Shown piece by piece: positions 22,063 through 35,800 of a stretch of 64,000 nucleotides of DNA (position 1 is its first letter; each line of letters opens with the position of its first letter). Made by a program: the position numbers and the translations under genes. The DNA lies in assembly GCF_018320785.1 (NCBI RefSeq), contig NC_054881.1, forward strand, positions 24,800,275 to 24,864,274, in the 5' to 3' direction. Below the pieces are notes generated by a model that saw nothing but the letters and a program-made list of their open reading frames with translations, made no database searches and was not told the DNA's origin. Source of the stretch: Cheilinus undulatus. Lineage: Eukaryota; Chordata; Actinopteri; Labriformes; Labridae.

Positions 22063-22637
22063 CGGGGCGTAGGTGGCTTAGTGGTTTAACCTTTAAATCC
22101 TAGCGCGTCACTGACAACGCTCTGTTGAAGCTCACTCTACATGACCATAATTGCATGACTGTGTTATCGGAAAAATTCACCAGTTCAACAGTTTCTGAAA
22201 GCTGAGAAACTGTGCTTCATAGCCACCATATGGTTATTACTGTAATTTCCCCTTTTCTCACTAAGATTCTAGCATAAAGTTCCCCCGTTTTTTTGTGTTT
22301 CTTCATTTTAAACTGTTAAAACACTCTTAACATGCAGTAAAATGTAAATAACTGCCATATATTAAAAGTTCTAAGTACTGTGGAAAAATGGGCAAAAACA
22401 TGTACTCACAGGAATTTTCTGGGCCTTTTATGGTTAAAATAAGAAAATAGTCCAGAAACTCAGGATTTTTAAGGCACGCCCCATGTACACAGGCAGATAG
22501 GGTTTGAATCTGGCCTGTGGCCCTTTCCCGCATGTCTCTGCTCCACTCTCTCATCCCTGTTTCCGATTCTATCCACTGTCCTCTCTATCAATAAAGGGCA
22601 CAAAAAGCCCAAAATAAAACTGAAAAAAAAAAAAAAA
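22063..22637 (+). mobile_element. tRNA-derived SINE, split by a TTAA insertion
   Basis: The head (22063-22089, GGCGTAGGTGGCTTAGTGG, A-box-like) and body (from 22,473, with B-box-like GGTTTGAATCT at 22,499-22,509) are separated by a 379-bp insert. The body ends with CAATAAAGGGCACAAAAAGC and a poly-A tail. Short flanking repeats TCTTTGT occur at 22,056-22,062 and 22,638-22,644. The same family occurs at 57,684-57,866 and, inverted, at 62,878-62,942. Confidence 0.82.
22090..22468. mobile_element. TTAA-flanked MITE (piggyBac-like) inside the SINE
   Basis: The 379-bp insert lies between TTAA tetramers (22086-22089 and 22469-22472). Its ends CCTTTAAATCCTAG and CTCAGGATTTTT are imperfect inverted repeats. 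Removing the insert plus one TTAA restores the SINE sequence seen in the copy at 57,684 (GTTTAAGGC). That agreement supports a piggyBac-type insertion. Confidence 0.7.
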
Positions 22638-22934
22638 TCTTTGTTTTTATGAAGGAATCTGGCAACCCCCTCTAAAGTCTCGTGAACCCCAGAGGGGTCC
22701 TGACCCCACATTGAGAACCACTGCTCTAAAGTGCACTGTCAGTGGACAAAACTTGTTAACATGCCCACCAGGGCACATGCACAGTAGTGGAGAAAATGCA
22801 ATAATGTGCCATAAGTGTTAAGTTCATTTTTACCATCATCCTTTCTTATGTATCTTTCTGAAATAATTGGCAGAATTGTACATTTGTTCTTTTTTGTTCT
22901 TTTTTTATTACAAATGTATAGTAGATAAAATCAC

Positions 22935-22972
<38 letters not shown>

Positions 22973-23640
22973 CATTTAATCTCATCCAGGTATTCCTATG
23001 TGTTTTCTAAGTCAGGGTGAGCTGATGTATGAGCACTACAGGTGGACAACAAGTAGGAACTCACAGCAGGGTAGCTGGCAGTGATAACCATTGAGTGACC
23101 TTTACAGTTTTAATGCAGGTATAGTCAGGTTGCTTCATATTATTTTCTGCTTTAAATATGTTATTTACCATTTGATATTGACACTGTAAATTTGTCGAAT
23201 TGTAGGCTACACGTATAGTTGATAGAAAAGCAATCTCTGCAAGTTTGAGCATTATAAACTGTTGCTTGGCCCCCCATTTCCACATTTTTTATATGTTCTG
23301 CTTACTGCGACCTCGGGGAAATCGCCAAATTTAGACACAAGACAGGCAGATTTAGGGGTGATATTGTCTTGAAGTGTGGGGGTTGAGTGGGGTTAATTCT
23401 TGCGTTTTTTATTTTTTTCACCCATGTCTCTTCCGTGGCTCCGTAAAATCCAGCCCTGTGATTGAGTGTTGTTTTTTTTCTGTTTGAGAGTATAGCTGCT
23501 GAAGCGACTTCGAGCAGCAGTTGAATTTTGGCCCACAGAGTGACAAACTTCACAGCACTCACTTTACGTGACATTCTTGTCCCGTAGAAAGAAAATCCTC
23601 CTCAGGGAGTTTCCTCTGTAACTGTGGGAGTTTTCTGTAT

Positions 23641-23827
23641 GTGAAGTGTAAACTCCGCCCACCTAACCCTCCTCAGGCAGACGCCAGACTGGCAAAGCAG
23701 CGAACCCGACCATTGGCCGACACAGATTGTGAGACATCCAGAGAGCGAGAGACCTCGGGAGTACATGAAGCCGACTGCCGGCCACAGGCTCTGTTCACCA
23801 CACAAAGTCGGTCTACGTTAGTTAACA
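23641..23827 (+). promoter_or_regulatory. hook3 promoter and 5'UTR
   Basis: The 190 bp before the hook3 start are GC-richer than their surroundings and contain CTCCGCCCACC, a GC-box-like site at 23,653-23,663. An ATG at 23,765 opens an 18-codon uORF closed by TAG at 23,819-23,821, 6 bp before the hook3 ATG. The exact transcription start cannot be seen. Confidence 0.5.
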
Positions 23828-26800
23828 ATGAGTACCTCAGAGTCTTTGGATCGAATGGAACTCTGTGAAAGCCTCCTGACATGGGTAGGTGACAAAATAT
23901 GAAGTTTTTGGGCTACTTTCCACACACAGACAGTTCTCCGGCGCCGGTGATGCTAACTAGCATAACGGCTAATGCTAGCTTCTATAGCCAGCCTGGGTAA
24001 CGGTAGCTGGCTAGGGGAAAATGACATGGGCTCACGTTGGTTACGTATGCAGGCCAGCTGTTTGCTACTTTAGCTGCTGATGTTTTGCTAGCTAGTCGGA
24101 AGAAATCCGTGAACCGAGTAAAGACTGTAATTTCGGAACTTTGCTGTCTGAAATCTAGCTAGGTTAACTTTTCTAATGCCTGAAGAGCAATTAAGGGATC
24201 AAACGGCAGAGATGTTGGCCTTGTTATGGTTCAACGGTTTATGAGCTAAGGCTTTTTCCTTTGAGTATACAGCGTTTACAGCTCAGAGAATGAATTCCTG
24301 CCATTGTTGTCCAGTGTATCATTATGTGATTTTCCATTTTCCGCTCCCGTCAACAAAATATCACACCAAAGTTTAGATTCATAAGATATTATTCTCAATC
24401 TTAGTGGACAGAACCACGAAGCAGATGTTGAAGCTATTCAGTCAAGTACTGCATCAGACTGTAGCATGACATGCTAACGGTTTGTCTGTTTACAGTGCTG
24501 AAAAGCACTACGTGTCTTGAGCTCAGATGATGAGCAATTCCTGTTTGTGTTGTCCTACCTTACACTTAATTACAATCTGAATTAGGTGATGTTTATGAAA
24601 AGTCTGTTATTGATATAGCATGCAGTTAGGGTCATATATTTCTAACTTGTACTAAATTGTGAATGGATTGGTAGGGATTGGCATGTGATGGAAACTGTAT
24701 GTAAGTAATTCCATGTTTTCACAATAAACTACTGGTACAAATGTCAATAGTGTAAAGTGGAAACAAGCCTGGGGTTCAGGTTGTAGTAGAGCATAGTGCA
24801 AGAAAGCTTAGCTGCTTCTCCATGGTCATGTGCTTCTTTACATGTCATGTAATCAAATCAAATTGCACTTTTCCTTTTGTGAAATAAGAAGTCATTCAGC
24901 CCCTTAATCCTGGCTGTTTAATTTGAACCAGAAAAAAACATTCATGGTGTTATTTATTAACTGTATAATCACCAAACATTTTGCAAAGGGTCTCTTGGTT
25001 GTGAATGAAAGAAACAAGGCAAAGGGAAGTAAAAATTGATTGTTTGATATAATATATAAGAATCTTACTAAATACAGTTCTTATACAATTATTTTGTATT
25101 TTGTATCAGCTTGTGCATCAGCTTTTCCCCCTCCTTTTTGTCATAGTTTGCCTTATCTGCAGCCGTTCGTCATGTTCCCTGTGATGATGTAGCGTGCAAG
25201 CATTCCTCACATACTTGTCAACTGCGAAGTCACAGCACAGAGTGTGACTGCTTGGTACTAAAACATGTGAGACTGTACCTCTTATGAAATAGCAATGAAG
25301 ATGTCTGGGACTGCTTCTGCTTTGGGTCAGGGCAAGAGGTAGGCCTGCTTAATGTTTTCATTACAGACACACTTGGGCACACAGAGGTATGGCTTAGTAA
25401 ATGGTTGTTTGTTGCATGATATAGAATATTTAATGCAGTAAAACAGAATCACAAGAATCAGTTCTGATGAACAAATAAACATTTGAAAGGATTTAGTTAA
25501 GGCAGCATACCTGCTAACATGAAGTATAAGTGGCATCGAAAATACTACCAGATATCATCCAAATGTCAGTTCATCTTTGACTCATTGAAACAGTCACATC
25601 TATGTTCAGCTATTGTTTCATTTTGTGGTTATTTCTGGTGTATAAACCAGTTTGTCTTATAAGATTATGAGATACAAGTGATTATATCTGATGACAGTAC
25701 ATTTGCTCAACAGAAAACTACTTTTATCTTAAAAACAACACTATGCATACAGTTATATTTGGTAGCCTAGAAAAAGCTGCTCTTAGTTCGTTAGAGCTGA
25801 AATTGAAGAAAATGCCTTGATGTGTGATGGTTTTTCTTTATAATAGCACCACAAGTATAGAATAGTATTGACAAAGAACAACAGAAATCTATACAGGTCA
25901 ACAGGTTAATTAAGATAAGTCTGTGAAGCAACTGGAATTGTAACATTGATTGCATTGTGTCTCAGTTATTTTTGCAGCATGTATTTTTGCAACTGATGCC
26001 ACTTCATGAAGCACCTCTTGCACATTGACTGTTACTCTAAAGCTGTACAAGGTTGACATGTGTGGCACTGCTATGCTATTTTCTTGATTGGCAAAGTCAT
26101 TGCAAATCAAAGACCTGACAGATATTACATAAGATACACCCTTCTGTAGACATATGCCTATCGTAGTGAGGAATTAGTCTTCTCTCATACTTATTTAATT
26201 TGAGTTAATTCGACTGCTTTTGCTGCCAGTTATTTTGCTCTAGTCAGGTGACATAGTCATGTGATACACCCTTTCCACAGCTTAATTGCATCCCTTCCCA
26301 AATGTTTCCTCAAACACAAGGGTGCTGATTTCCTTTTTTCCTTTTTCTCATTTCAGCCTTTACAAGTAGTTTGTGTCCATGCTTTCTTGGTGTACTGTAG
26401 TCTGTTGTTACAAGTGTGGGTTTTTGTGTGTTTTTTATTGCTAAATGCTGAAGAGTTTTACAAAATAATCACATGGCTCTTACTTCTCAAACTTAATGTT
26501 AATTAATGTTGGCCACATACTGTACATATGGTTTATTCTGAAAACCTTGAGTTTCACTTGACAGCCCCCCTTGAAGCTTTTTTAAATCACTGTTCAGACT
26601 TTATTTGTATACTCTCAGACTTTCTCACTTCCAGTGCAGTTGTAGCAGAGGTATCCCATGTATTTTAGACAGTACATTTCAGATTGCTTTCAGGTAAACT
26701 AAGGCCACTTTTACATGTCTCAAGCACCACCTGTTCACCACAGCCCACAGTCTTCACTAAACCACCCCTTACACTCATCCTACCCCTCACATAGTTTGTC

Positions 26801-29800
26801 CATATATATGTGTTCCTGTAAAGCGTCCTTGGGTTTCTTGAAAGGCACTATATAAATTCAAGATATTATTCTTATTATTATGATGACAACATTTTAATCT
26901 AAAAACTGCTATTTTTGTTGCGTATTGGCTGTTCATTTACACGACCCGCAATTAGGGTTTTTGAAAACAGGTTCTAAGGTGCCAGTAGAGATGTTCCAAT
27001 ACCATTTTTCTTCCCCAGTGCTGATTCTGCTACCAGGTGTTGGGTATCGGCCAATACCGAGTACTGATCCGATACCAGTGTAAACTTTCTGGAGTGACTA
27101 TGCAGACTAGCAAATTATTTTAGACCCATATTTGACTCTGAACATAGCTCAACAAATAGATTCATAATGTACAGCATCTCTGCAACACTAAAGTTGTTTT
27201 TCTGCTTATTATTGTGAGTTTTATAGCTAAATATTAGAATGACAATAACACAGGGAGCTGCATCACAGGCTCTTTCTCTCCATTATGCTCTATTTACAAT
27301 ACAGTACAATACAATAATAACTATAGTCATCCCCAAAGGGAAATTCATTTGTCTGGAGTCTCATGTAGTCATCTGTTTATAGTAGAATTATAGAGTCTGA
27401 TTGCTGAGGGTATAAAAGATCTCCTACATCTTTCCGTCCTGCAGGGAAGAGAGAGGAGCCATCCACCACCATTGTTGTTTTTTTAGGTGGCATTATGGGA
27501 TGACGAAACAACCTGCTATTGGTTTGCAGACCTTCACAAAGGGTAAACAATATGACAGTCAGCATTCAGTCTAATGGTAATAAATGAAATCCACACCAGG
27601 TTTACTAGAGGCCTTTTGATGATCAAATACAGAGCAAAAAATGTCACGCAGCCAGCCAGCCACCAGTCTTTGTTGCTGCAGTTGGTCCTTTGCTTCTTCA
27701 CTGCTCTAAACACAGTAGTTTGTGCATGCACGGTTTTCCGGTGGCAAAGAAGAATAACTTTCCAGTTATTAACGCTAACATTCAGCATGATTAAACAAAG
27801 CACAATATAGAGTAGGGCCCTATGAAATCCATTTTATTTTTTTTTCTGTTTTTCCATTTAAATTTTTTTGGAACACAAGTTTTGGAACATTTTTTAGCCT
27901 TTTCAATAATTTTACCATAACAAAGAGTGTTCTGTTTATGTAAATGAATAAAATGTATACTAATTAAATAGAAATATCCTTAAATTTACTGAAAAAGGGC
28001 CACAGTTGTTCCAGGAGCCACAGTTTGGATAACCCTGATAACAACTCTAGGTGCTAGCATATGAAAACAGCCCAGTTTTCTTCACTGTGTAAACTGCTAA
28101 TATGCAGTTCCTCTGAAAATAGAGACTTTATGTGCATGCATATAAAAGTTCCTTTCGGTATCCCTGCATTATGATTAGATGCTTTAGACATGCACATTAT
28201 GGTTCCAGTCAGTTGCCATGCATCCCTAGGGTGACTACAGCATCAACAGCAGATTCCTGAGTTGTGTTTTTGCTGCTCACTCATAGTCAACATAGGCAAC
28301 TCTACCTCATTATCTGTCCACATAAATGTTGGTGTTATTTCATTAAAAAGCCACACTAACAACTGGCCTGGAATGTATTATACTAGAGTGTTTTAATCAT
28401 TGCTGCAGACCTATGTGCACAGTGGTAGCTACCAAATGTTGTCTGAACATGGAACTTTTTTGAAACTGAACTACTACATTTTTTTGTAGGTGTGCCCCAG
28501 TCAGGTTTGTCACAAATGATACTGATCACTGATGATGTTCGAGTGAGATCAGCTGATAGTTGTACTGAGCATGTTTTATGTTTTGACATAGCAGTTGGTT
28601 TAGCTGTAGGTCTGTCTACTTAGCTTTGTAGTGCAATGGAACCACCAACAAGTGGGAGAGTAACCTGATTATAAGAGCACAGCAGTCATCCTCATTCAAT
28701 CAAGGCATGCTTTTACTTTTTCTTTTTTTTTTTTCAACAAAGCAATACAAAACCTCCCAAGGAGCAATGCAACAAATATTCTACAGGCAGGACAACTGAG
28801 TTACACAATTTGGTGTTTCATTTATCACGAGTCAATGTGAATAAACAAGATTATTGACAGGCTGGAAACATGCATTAAGCCTATTCAGTAGGCTTAAACA
28901 GTGTGAATTGTCATAAGTAAAAAGCAGTAGGTCTCAGAACATTGACTCAGTAAACAGTTGATGCAAATATTTTATATTGCAGAGAAAACACATTTCCAAA
29001 CAACTAGGCTACTTATTCAAGTTGCCACAATATAGATTTCCTTATTTTAAAGGTAAATTATATATGCACTGTAATTTACTTAATGTCAGAAGACATACTA
29101 ACCGCTAAGAGCCAATGCAAGTTGACTAACAGGCTTTAATCTGCTGGTTTCACACAGATTTCAACACTGGATAACTGTTTTTAACTAAATGGACTCAACA
29201 AAGTTTGGGGAGGTTTTAACACAGCAGCCTCAAGTGAGATGGATGTTGGAGCTGTTTCAAGTGGACAGTCAAAGGTGCATCATTTCACTTCACCTTGATT
29301 AAAAATTCTAATGTGCTCAGTTCTTATTGACTAGCTATTCAGTTAGCCTTTACAATTACATAACTTCACAAACACAATGCTTCTCTCTGCCACAGACATT
29401 TCACTATTAACCAGGTAATTGGATCAGTCACTCCAAGCATTAGGCTATTTTCAAATTTCTATCAGATATTAAAAAAGGGCCCATTGCCAACCATTTAGGG
29501 TATACCTGGTTTTCAGTGAATGATCATTTTAAGCATGGCCTAAATTGGACCTTTTCCTCTGACCTGTTAGTGGATAACTACTCCATAGACATATTTCTGT
29601 CATCACAGAAGGTTGATTACATTCTGTAGAGGCTGTATAACATGGGCAACTCTTTTTATAACTACAATTTGTTCCAAGATGAATGGATTTCAAACCACCA
29701 TAATATTGCTAACACACAGATTATGCACTACAAGGACCCAAGATAGCATACAGATTAATCACACAAGATGTTCTATGGTGGACATGTAGGTGAGAAGTGG

Positions 29801-32800
29801 ATTAATAAACAATTGGATTAAAGCATCAAGATAAAACAATACCAGTGCTAAACTAGATGGAACACCTAAGCACTAATAAAGAACTTGTGCCAATTTCAAA
29901 ATGTTTAAATGGATATCTCAATAGCATGTTGCTCACTGGACCAACATTTAGAGCCACTGTTTTAGATAGATACAGATTTTGTACTTTAAATGCAAAACAT
30001 GCATGTGAGCTATGAGCAGTTTCTAAAGCTGTTAAAGCTATTTTTAACTCAAAATATTATTCCAGTGGTTGCATGAGCAGCCCCCCCCCCCAGTGTTTGG
30101 CCAAAGCTTCAGGGTTCAGCGATTAATATAATCATAAAAGCTGATTTGGGTGGTGATTCTGGCGATATAGACCTGGCTTAACCTGGAGCTTTCTGTGAGG
30201 AGTTCTGATGTAACAGCTGAAGTTAACAGTGTGGGGATAGCTCCCATTGTTTTGCACTGCTGGCCACAGCTCATTGGCCTTTATCTCTGTTCAGGAACAA
30301 CAGCTCTGAGGCTTACCACAAGGGCTTAAACTTTGCACTGTTTCCAAACAAAGACATTGCTTTAAACCTGAGTACACCATAATCAGTGTGAAGTTTAAAT
30401 AAACCAGAAATGTACTATTTGATGCAGATGGGATAACCCCCAAAAATTACACTTTTTTTTTTAGTTTGAGGAAAATCTTAAAAAAAAAAATACAGGATGG
30501 GCATTTTAGACCTCCATTGAGACATAGATAATAGACTCAAATCATTCTAATTATATGCCATCCCTTATTGAAATGGAGCTGGAAAAGTTGGGCTTTATTC
30601 TCTGGTCATTGTTCTGCACAGCATAAAGAGACTCATTTGCTTTACTCTACAGTGGCTTTTCGAGAGACACCACATGGGTATACATTCTGTTGAAGGCATT
30701 GTAATCCAGTGCCATGTATACTGCAGTTCTGTAGACCTAACTTGCAGTCAAGTAGCCATGAAAACATATTGCTGCTCTTGGACAATGGTGAAGAGTATAA
30801 TAATAGCCACAGGGGCCATCACAAAAGAGTTAAGTGGTATAGGACTCTCAGCTGACATAATGGAACTGATTTGGAAGCTTTAAGATCCTAAGGCCTGGGC
30901 AGATCAGTGACTGGTGTTGTAGTAAGTCGCTTTGGCAAGACAAGTTGTTGACAAATGTTCCAACCTGACATCAAACATTGGGGACACTAATATCTGGCAT
31001 ATATACACTCTTAATGCCCTTTTTTCTTCTAAAGTTCACTGCTGATACAACTTTTATATGCATTTCATAAGCCCTGAATGTTTCTGTGCAGCCACCACCA
31101 TCACATATTACTCACAGCCTGAAAGTATTGAAAATTTTACCCCCACTCATTGCATATTGCAAGCAGGTAGGGAGCTTGGCAGCAAGGAAGACCAAGGTAG
31201 TGTGGTTCTTTTTTACAGCTTTTCTCCCTAGTTAGAATCATGTTTTTAAAGAAAATGGGGGTAAGTAAATACACCACTTTGAGTGCTTTTTTGATGCAAA
31301 AGAACCTTCAGTTTCTAGACAGTGAATGAAGAGCAGAGATAGGTAGTGTGACTCACAGTCTCTGGATTCATACATCACAATCATCACGGCAGACTGAGAG
31401 CTCAATAACTGTATTGATAGCTAGCAGCAGTGCAGACTCCACGTAGTGAAAACAAATGGCTCTGAAAGAGCTACACAGCTGCACAGGAACGTCGCATTGT
31501 GGACTTTGCTTTAATGTAGTAGAAATAACCATGCAAGATGACAATTTATTTTTTTGTTGGCCCCCAAAAACAGACTAAACTTTCTAATACAGTTTGACTT
31601 ACATTTCAGGTTTTACATATCAAGAAGCATTGGCTTTTCTTTCTTTAATAGGCTAAATTATAGTCTTTAGAAAGTGTCTGCTTGGTTGTAGCACTGTCAT
31701 GTTTGAGGAAATGTGTCTTAAGATCTCTGTGGGTTGTCTTTGTATAGTGGTACATTTTCTTTCCTCCCATCATTTTCCTGCTAAGGGAAGTGATGTAATC
31801 CAACTGTTGCTTTCGTGCAGAGTCACCACTAAGTTAGGAACAATTGTATGTTTGCATCCTTTTCTACAATGATACAGCTCAAGCCATTTTAGCACTGTGC
31901 AACTGTATTATCCCCCTCACTAATTCCAGTTGTATTGTTCTTTGCATGGGAGTAACTCAATGTTAGGGGGGAAGATAACTTTTATTGTGGTGTGGTAAAA
32001 ACTAGCTGAAAATTGAGCTGATCTGACAGATATTTAAGGAAATGTCGTGTGTGGTAAGCTAAATTGGGGAGAAGTTTTTTTTCTTCCTTATTGCTGGTAT
32101 TATGTAATCAGTGGTATTGTTTAGGTTACTTTATGTTGTGGCTCTTGGGCAGTGTTTGGCTTCAGCAATGAGATGTGTTATGTATACTCCGAGAAATTGT
32201 GTCATATGGTGTTGGCTACCTGAATAGACTGAAAACTAGTAAGTAGGAATAAGGATAGTTGTAAAAAAAAAAACAACTGAAGATCATAAGTAAGATCAGA
32301 ACTTCATGGTGTATGAAGTCAGTCATTCAAAGGGTGTCAGCAAGTACAAAAAATGTATCTGAATTTGATTTTGATTTTTTAAAATAACATTTCTCATGTC
32401 GGATCAGTGTTACAAAAAGTATGGCGACACCTTAAAGGAAATTTGACTAAAGAACTGTTTACATATGTTAGAAACACCTTTAAAACAGTAAAGTTCCACT
32501 ATTTTATGGAGTGATGACTTGTTGTTATTTTGAATGTCTTGCACCCCTCGTGTCATGTGAAGTGTGTCCTCACTATCAGATGTCTTCTTGTTTACTGATT
32601 TGTCTCTAATAAGTGTTATCACAAGCCTCTCACAAAGTGCTGTTTTGCTTCAAGTCACAGAGCTAGAGGTTCTTTTCTTAAGAATCCAAAAGATATATAA
32701 ACCAATCGATCAATTCAGATTTCTTTAATGTGGCAAATCAGCAGTTGTAGATGGTGTTGAAATTGTTGGTCTTGCATCATGTTTATTTTGAGAAAGACAG

Positions 32801-35800
32801 CTCTACAGCCAGTAAAGCGGTCATTTGACAGAGCATTGCCGTATTACTGCCAAAACTTGTAGCTGCTTTCATAATAGTCTTTTCATTGCTAAGAACTTTG
32901 AGTGGGTTTAATGAAAGGCATAAAATGAGTGAAAATATTAAAGTTCAGCTGGAGTTCAGCTAAAACACTCAATGCTGTTGAGTTCTACCCTGTTACCTAA
33001 TTTTGATCCAGGGTAAACCCTTCAGGAAATATTTAGTCCCTCATTGATATGCCATCATAGAAAACTTTTTGGCCAGTCTGTTTGAGTGCTTCCCCTTGCT
33101 GCAGCTGAGAGCTTGTCAGCTGACCGTTGTGCCACGTAATGAAAAGTGAGACCAGTAGAACGTTGTGCAGGAGGAATTTCAACCACGTCATTTTCCTCCT
33201 GCCAGAAATCCAGCATTCCTATTCTCAGCTTCCTCCCCTCTTCCTTTATGCACATGGACTGCTGACATGCAGACTGAAAAATATTCACTTCTGTCAGTGT
33301 AACAGATTTTTAGCCTGGAGGAAAAGCTGTACAGAATACTGAGAAGGATAGAAAAAGAACAAAGGCATTTCAAGGAAGGATCCTAAGGAAGGGAAGTGAT
33401 GGGCTGATGTGAGAGAAACAGTGCAGTGATGACTTGCAAAGCTGTGAAAATCATGTTGGGGCAGGAAGTGTGAGTTTCATACTAACTCTAGCATGCATTT
33501 ATAGACCAAAATTCAACCCCAAAAAACAGTTTGCTACAGTTGTACTGTTTTTAGATAATGCCTTAACTGGGATTTATATCAGTTTTGGGCATTCTGAAAG
33601 TGGCATTCCTTAACTCTTGTATTGCTGCACCTCATTGTGTGAAAATGTGTTGATAACCAAAAGCTCAGGCTACATATGGATATAGTCTAGGATCCCTTCA
33701 TCAGGATAGGATTGGTTGTGTAGATGCAACAGGTACTGGCAAGCCTTTAAAATAACCCGTTCAGCTGACATGATCTGCTGTATTCTGCTAGTAAGAAAAG
33801 GAATGGATTCCCATCACTCCTGCCTTGCTTGGAGTAATGGGAATTTTTTCATACTCAGATTATTTGTCTAAGCTCAGTAATAAGAGCTAGTCTTTGGCTC
33901 TCAAACAGCTTTTCATTTGGTCCCATTTTGCTTTAATATCTTTAAAACAACAACAAAAACAGGAAAAAAGGAAAACAACTCCCTTAGAACTAACTGGCTT
34001 ATCTGCAAGCGACACACAACTACTCCCTCAGAATTTTCGTCTTGAATTGAGTTGTCATTTCGATTTAACCACTACCTAACAAGTATTTTTTGGCTGAATA
34101 GTATATCATGTACTGACAATGAGGGAGAAAAGCTGTTAAAGAGGGGTCTTAGGTCTCATAGCTTATGGCTGGTCTGCCCCTTTTATTTGTTTTGCCAGTG
34201 GTTTCACAGCACACAGCATGTTGAGATACCAAGCCTCAGCAAAAAATAAAAATAAAACGGGAAATTGGTATGGCTTATGTTTGCATTACAGGGCATGTGA
34301 GTTCCCTCATGAGGTCAACCCTGAACACGCATTGTTAATGCATGATGTGGACGTGCGCACTACAGTGCTGTCACTTGGTATACGAATGCCCAAAAGGCAT
34401 CATTAATGCAAAATGTAATAAGCGTGTTTGTGTGTCCTGATTCACGTAGTATCTAGCTGATTGCATTTGCTGATTATAAAGTTCTCATATCCACAAGTGA
34501 ACTGTGAAAACCTTTAAAGAGGATATAATGGCTGTCAAGTACAGTGTTTGTTGTATGTCTCAATCAGGTTCAATTTAGGTTGCACTGAGCAGCACTAACT
34601 GCTCCCAGCACTGAACATGTGTCTGTGTTTGTTGTTTAGATCCAGACGTTTGGAGTGGAGGCACCATGCAAGACAGTAGAAGACCTAACAAGCGGCATCG
34701 TCATGGCTCAAGCTCTGCAGAAAATGTAAGTTTTTTTCCCCCTCAAGATATATCATTTTGATATTTTCAGTCAGATGCTTTTTGAAAATTTGGAATCCAA
34801 TTTCTTTTTTCTGTCTGAATTTTAGAGATATAGTTTATTTCAATGATGCTTGGATAAGTAGAATCAAGCCAGAGGTTGGGGACAACTGGAGGTTAAAGGT
34901 AACAATCCACCTTTTTTTTCAAACATTTGCATGTTTTTTTTGCTTTAATACAAACAGATCTTTGATTTTCAACAGGATGGTCTTATAGGTTAGTTTGTTA
35001 TGCTTCAATGACTAAGACAACCTACTACTACTATGACCCGTTTTTAAATATATTAACTTCATTGATTAGTTTAGCTTGTGTAACTTTTTATTGTATTATG
35101 TCTTTTCCTTTCAGGTCAGCAATCTAAAGAAAATCTTAAAGGGAATCCTAGACTATTATCAGGAGGTAAGAAAACTGTATTCTGATGTCTTGATCACTTC
35201 TTAGAGCTCAGATTACATAAGGAGAAAGATTTCTGCTTCAGAGAAAATGTGACTGCCCACTCCACCATAATCTCTTAAACTCATCACATGATATTACAGT
35301 TCTTGAAATAACATGTTTCCATTATTTCCAAACTACATTCAAACACCTGTTATCTGTGTCTAGGTCCTGGGCCAGCACATTAACGACTTCACATTGCCAG
35401 ATGTGAACCTCATTGGAGAACACTCTGATGCAGCAGAACTTGGGAGGATGCTGCAGCTTTTACTGGGCTGTGCTGTTAACTGTGAACAGAAACAAGGTAC
35501 AGAGTAACCAGTTTGTCACTGTTGGTGTGTGTGCAGTTTGCAATTTTAATATTTATATTTTTTATTTTTTTTATACTTTATTTACACAAATAAAGCTTTA
35601 GATAAAAGGGGAAAGATGTAAAAAGAAACACCTACCCTTTATGGGTGAACATAGACTTTGGGGATTAAACAGTGTAGCACACAAGGGCACATGAGACAAA
35701 CCAGCTCTTGCTCTTGTATGATTCCAGACAATACAGTTGGTAAATCATCACAGACTGTTTAAAGTATGAGGTGTCTCTTTGATTTAGGACAGGATTCATT

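Larger units (their letters stand above)
21814..22723. mobile_element. hAT-like element hosting a SINE
   Basis: The left end CAGGGTTCTCAAAC and right end GTTCTCAATG-like in inverse (ATTGAGAACCACTG) match the CAGTGGTTCTCAAAC termini of a common hAT group. The subterminal stretches AACCCCAAAAG and GGTCCTGACCCC are also typical. The flanking octamers TTGTACAA and CTCTAAAG do not match, so there is no confirmed target duplication. Most of the interior is a SINE. Confidence 0.6.
16261..23640. other. rnf170-hook3 intergenic spacer
   Basis: About 7.4 kb with no conserved gene. It holds a truncated hAT end near 17,273, a decayed Tc1 element (18,206-19,704), a deleted Tc1-like element (21,108-21,640), three copies of a degenerate 42-bp repeat, the nested hAT/SINE/TTAA insertion (21,814-22,723) and an (AAT)n microsatellite at about 22,936-22,966. 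The stretches 16,300-17,270, 17,350-18,200 and 19,720-21,100 are AT-rich and show nothing I can name. Confidence 0.6.
23885..34639. other. hook3 intron 1
   Basis: This 10.8-kb intron has no evident coding exon. It contains a LINE 3' tail (26,700-26,880), a hAT end (from 26,986), a dispersed repeat at 27,300-27,560, a hAT-derived repeat (27,813-28,040), a poly-C run (30,080-30,091) and stretches of AT-rich unique-looking DNA. The first 200 bp hold repeated GCTAACTAGC/GCTAATGCTAGC words common in fish 5' regions. Confidence 0.6.

Noticed and set aside
28200-28240. GCATCCCTAGGG as the missing right end of the hAT fragment at 17,273
   Set aside because: It is 11 kb away inside another gene's intron, and the bases next to it do not resemble the left end.
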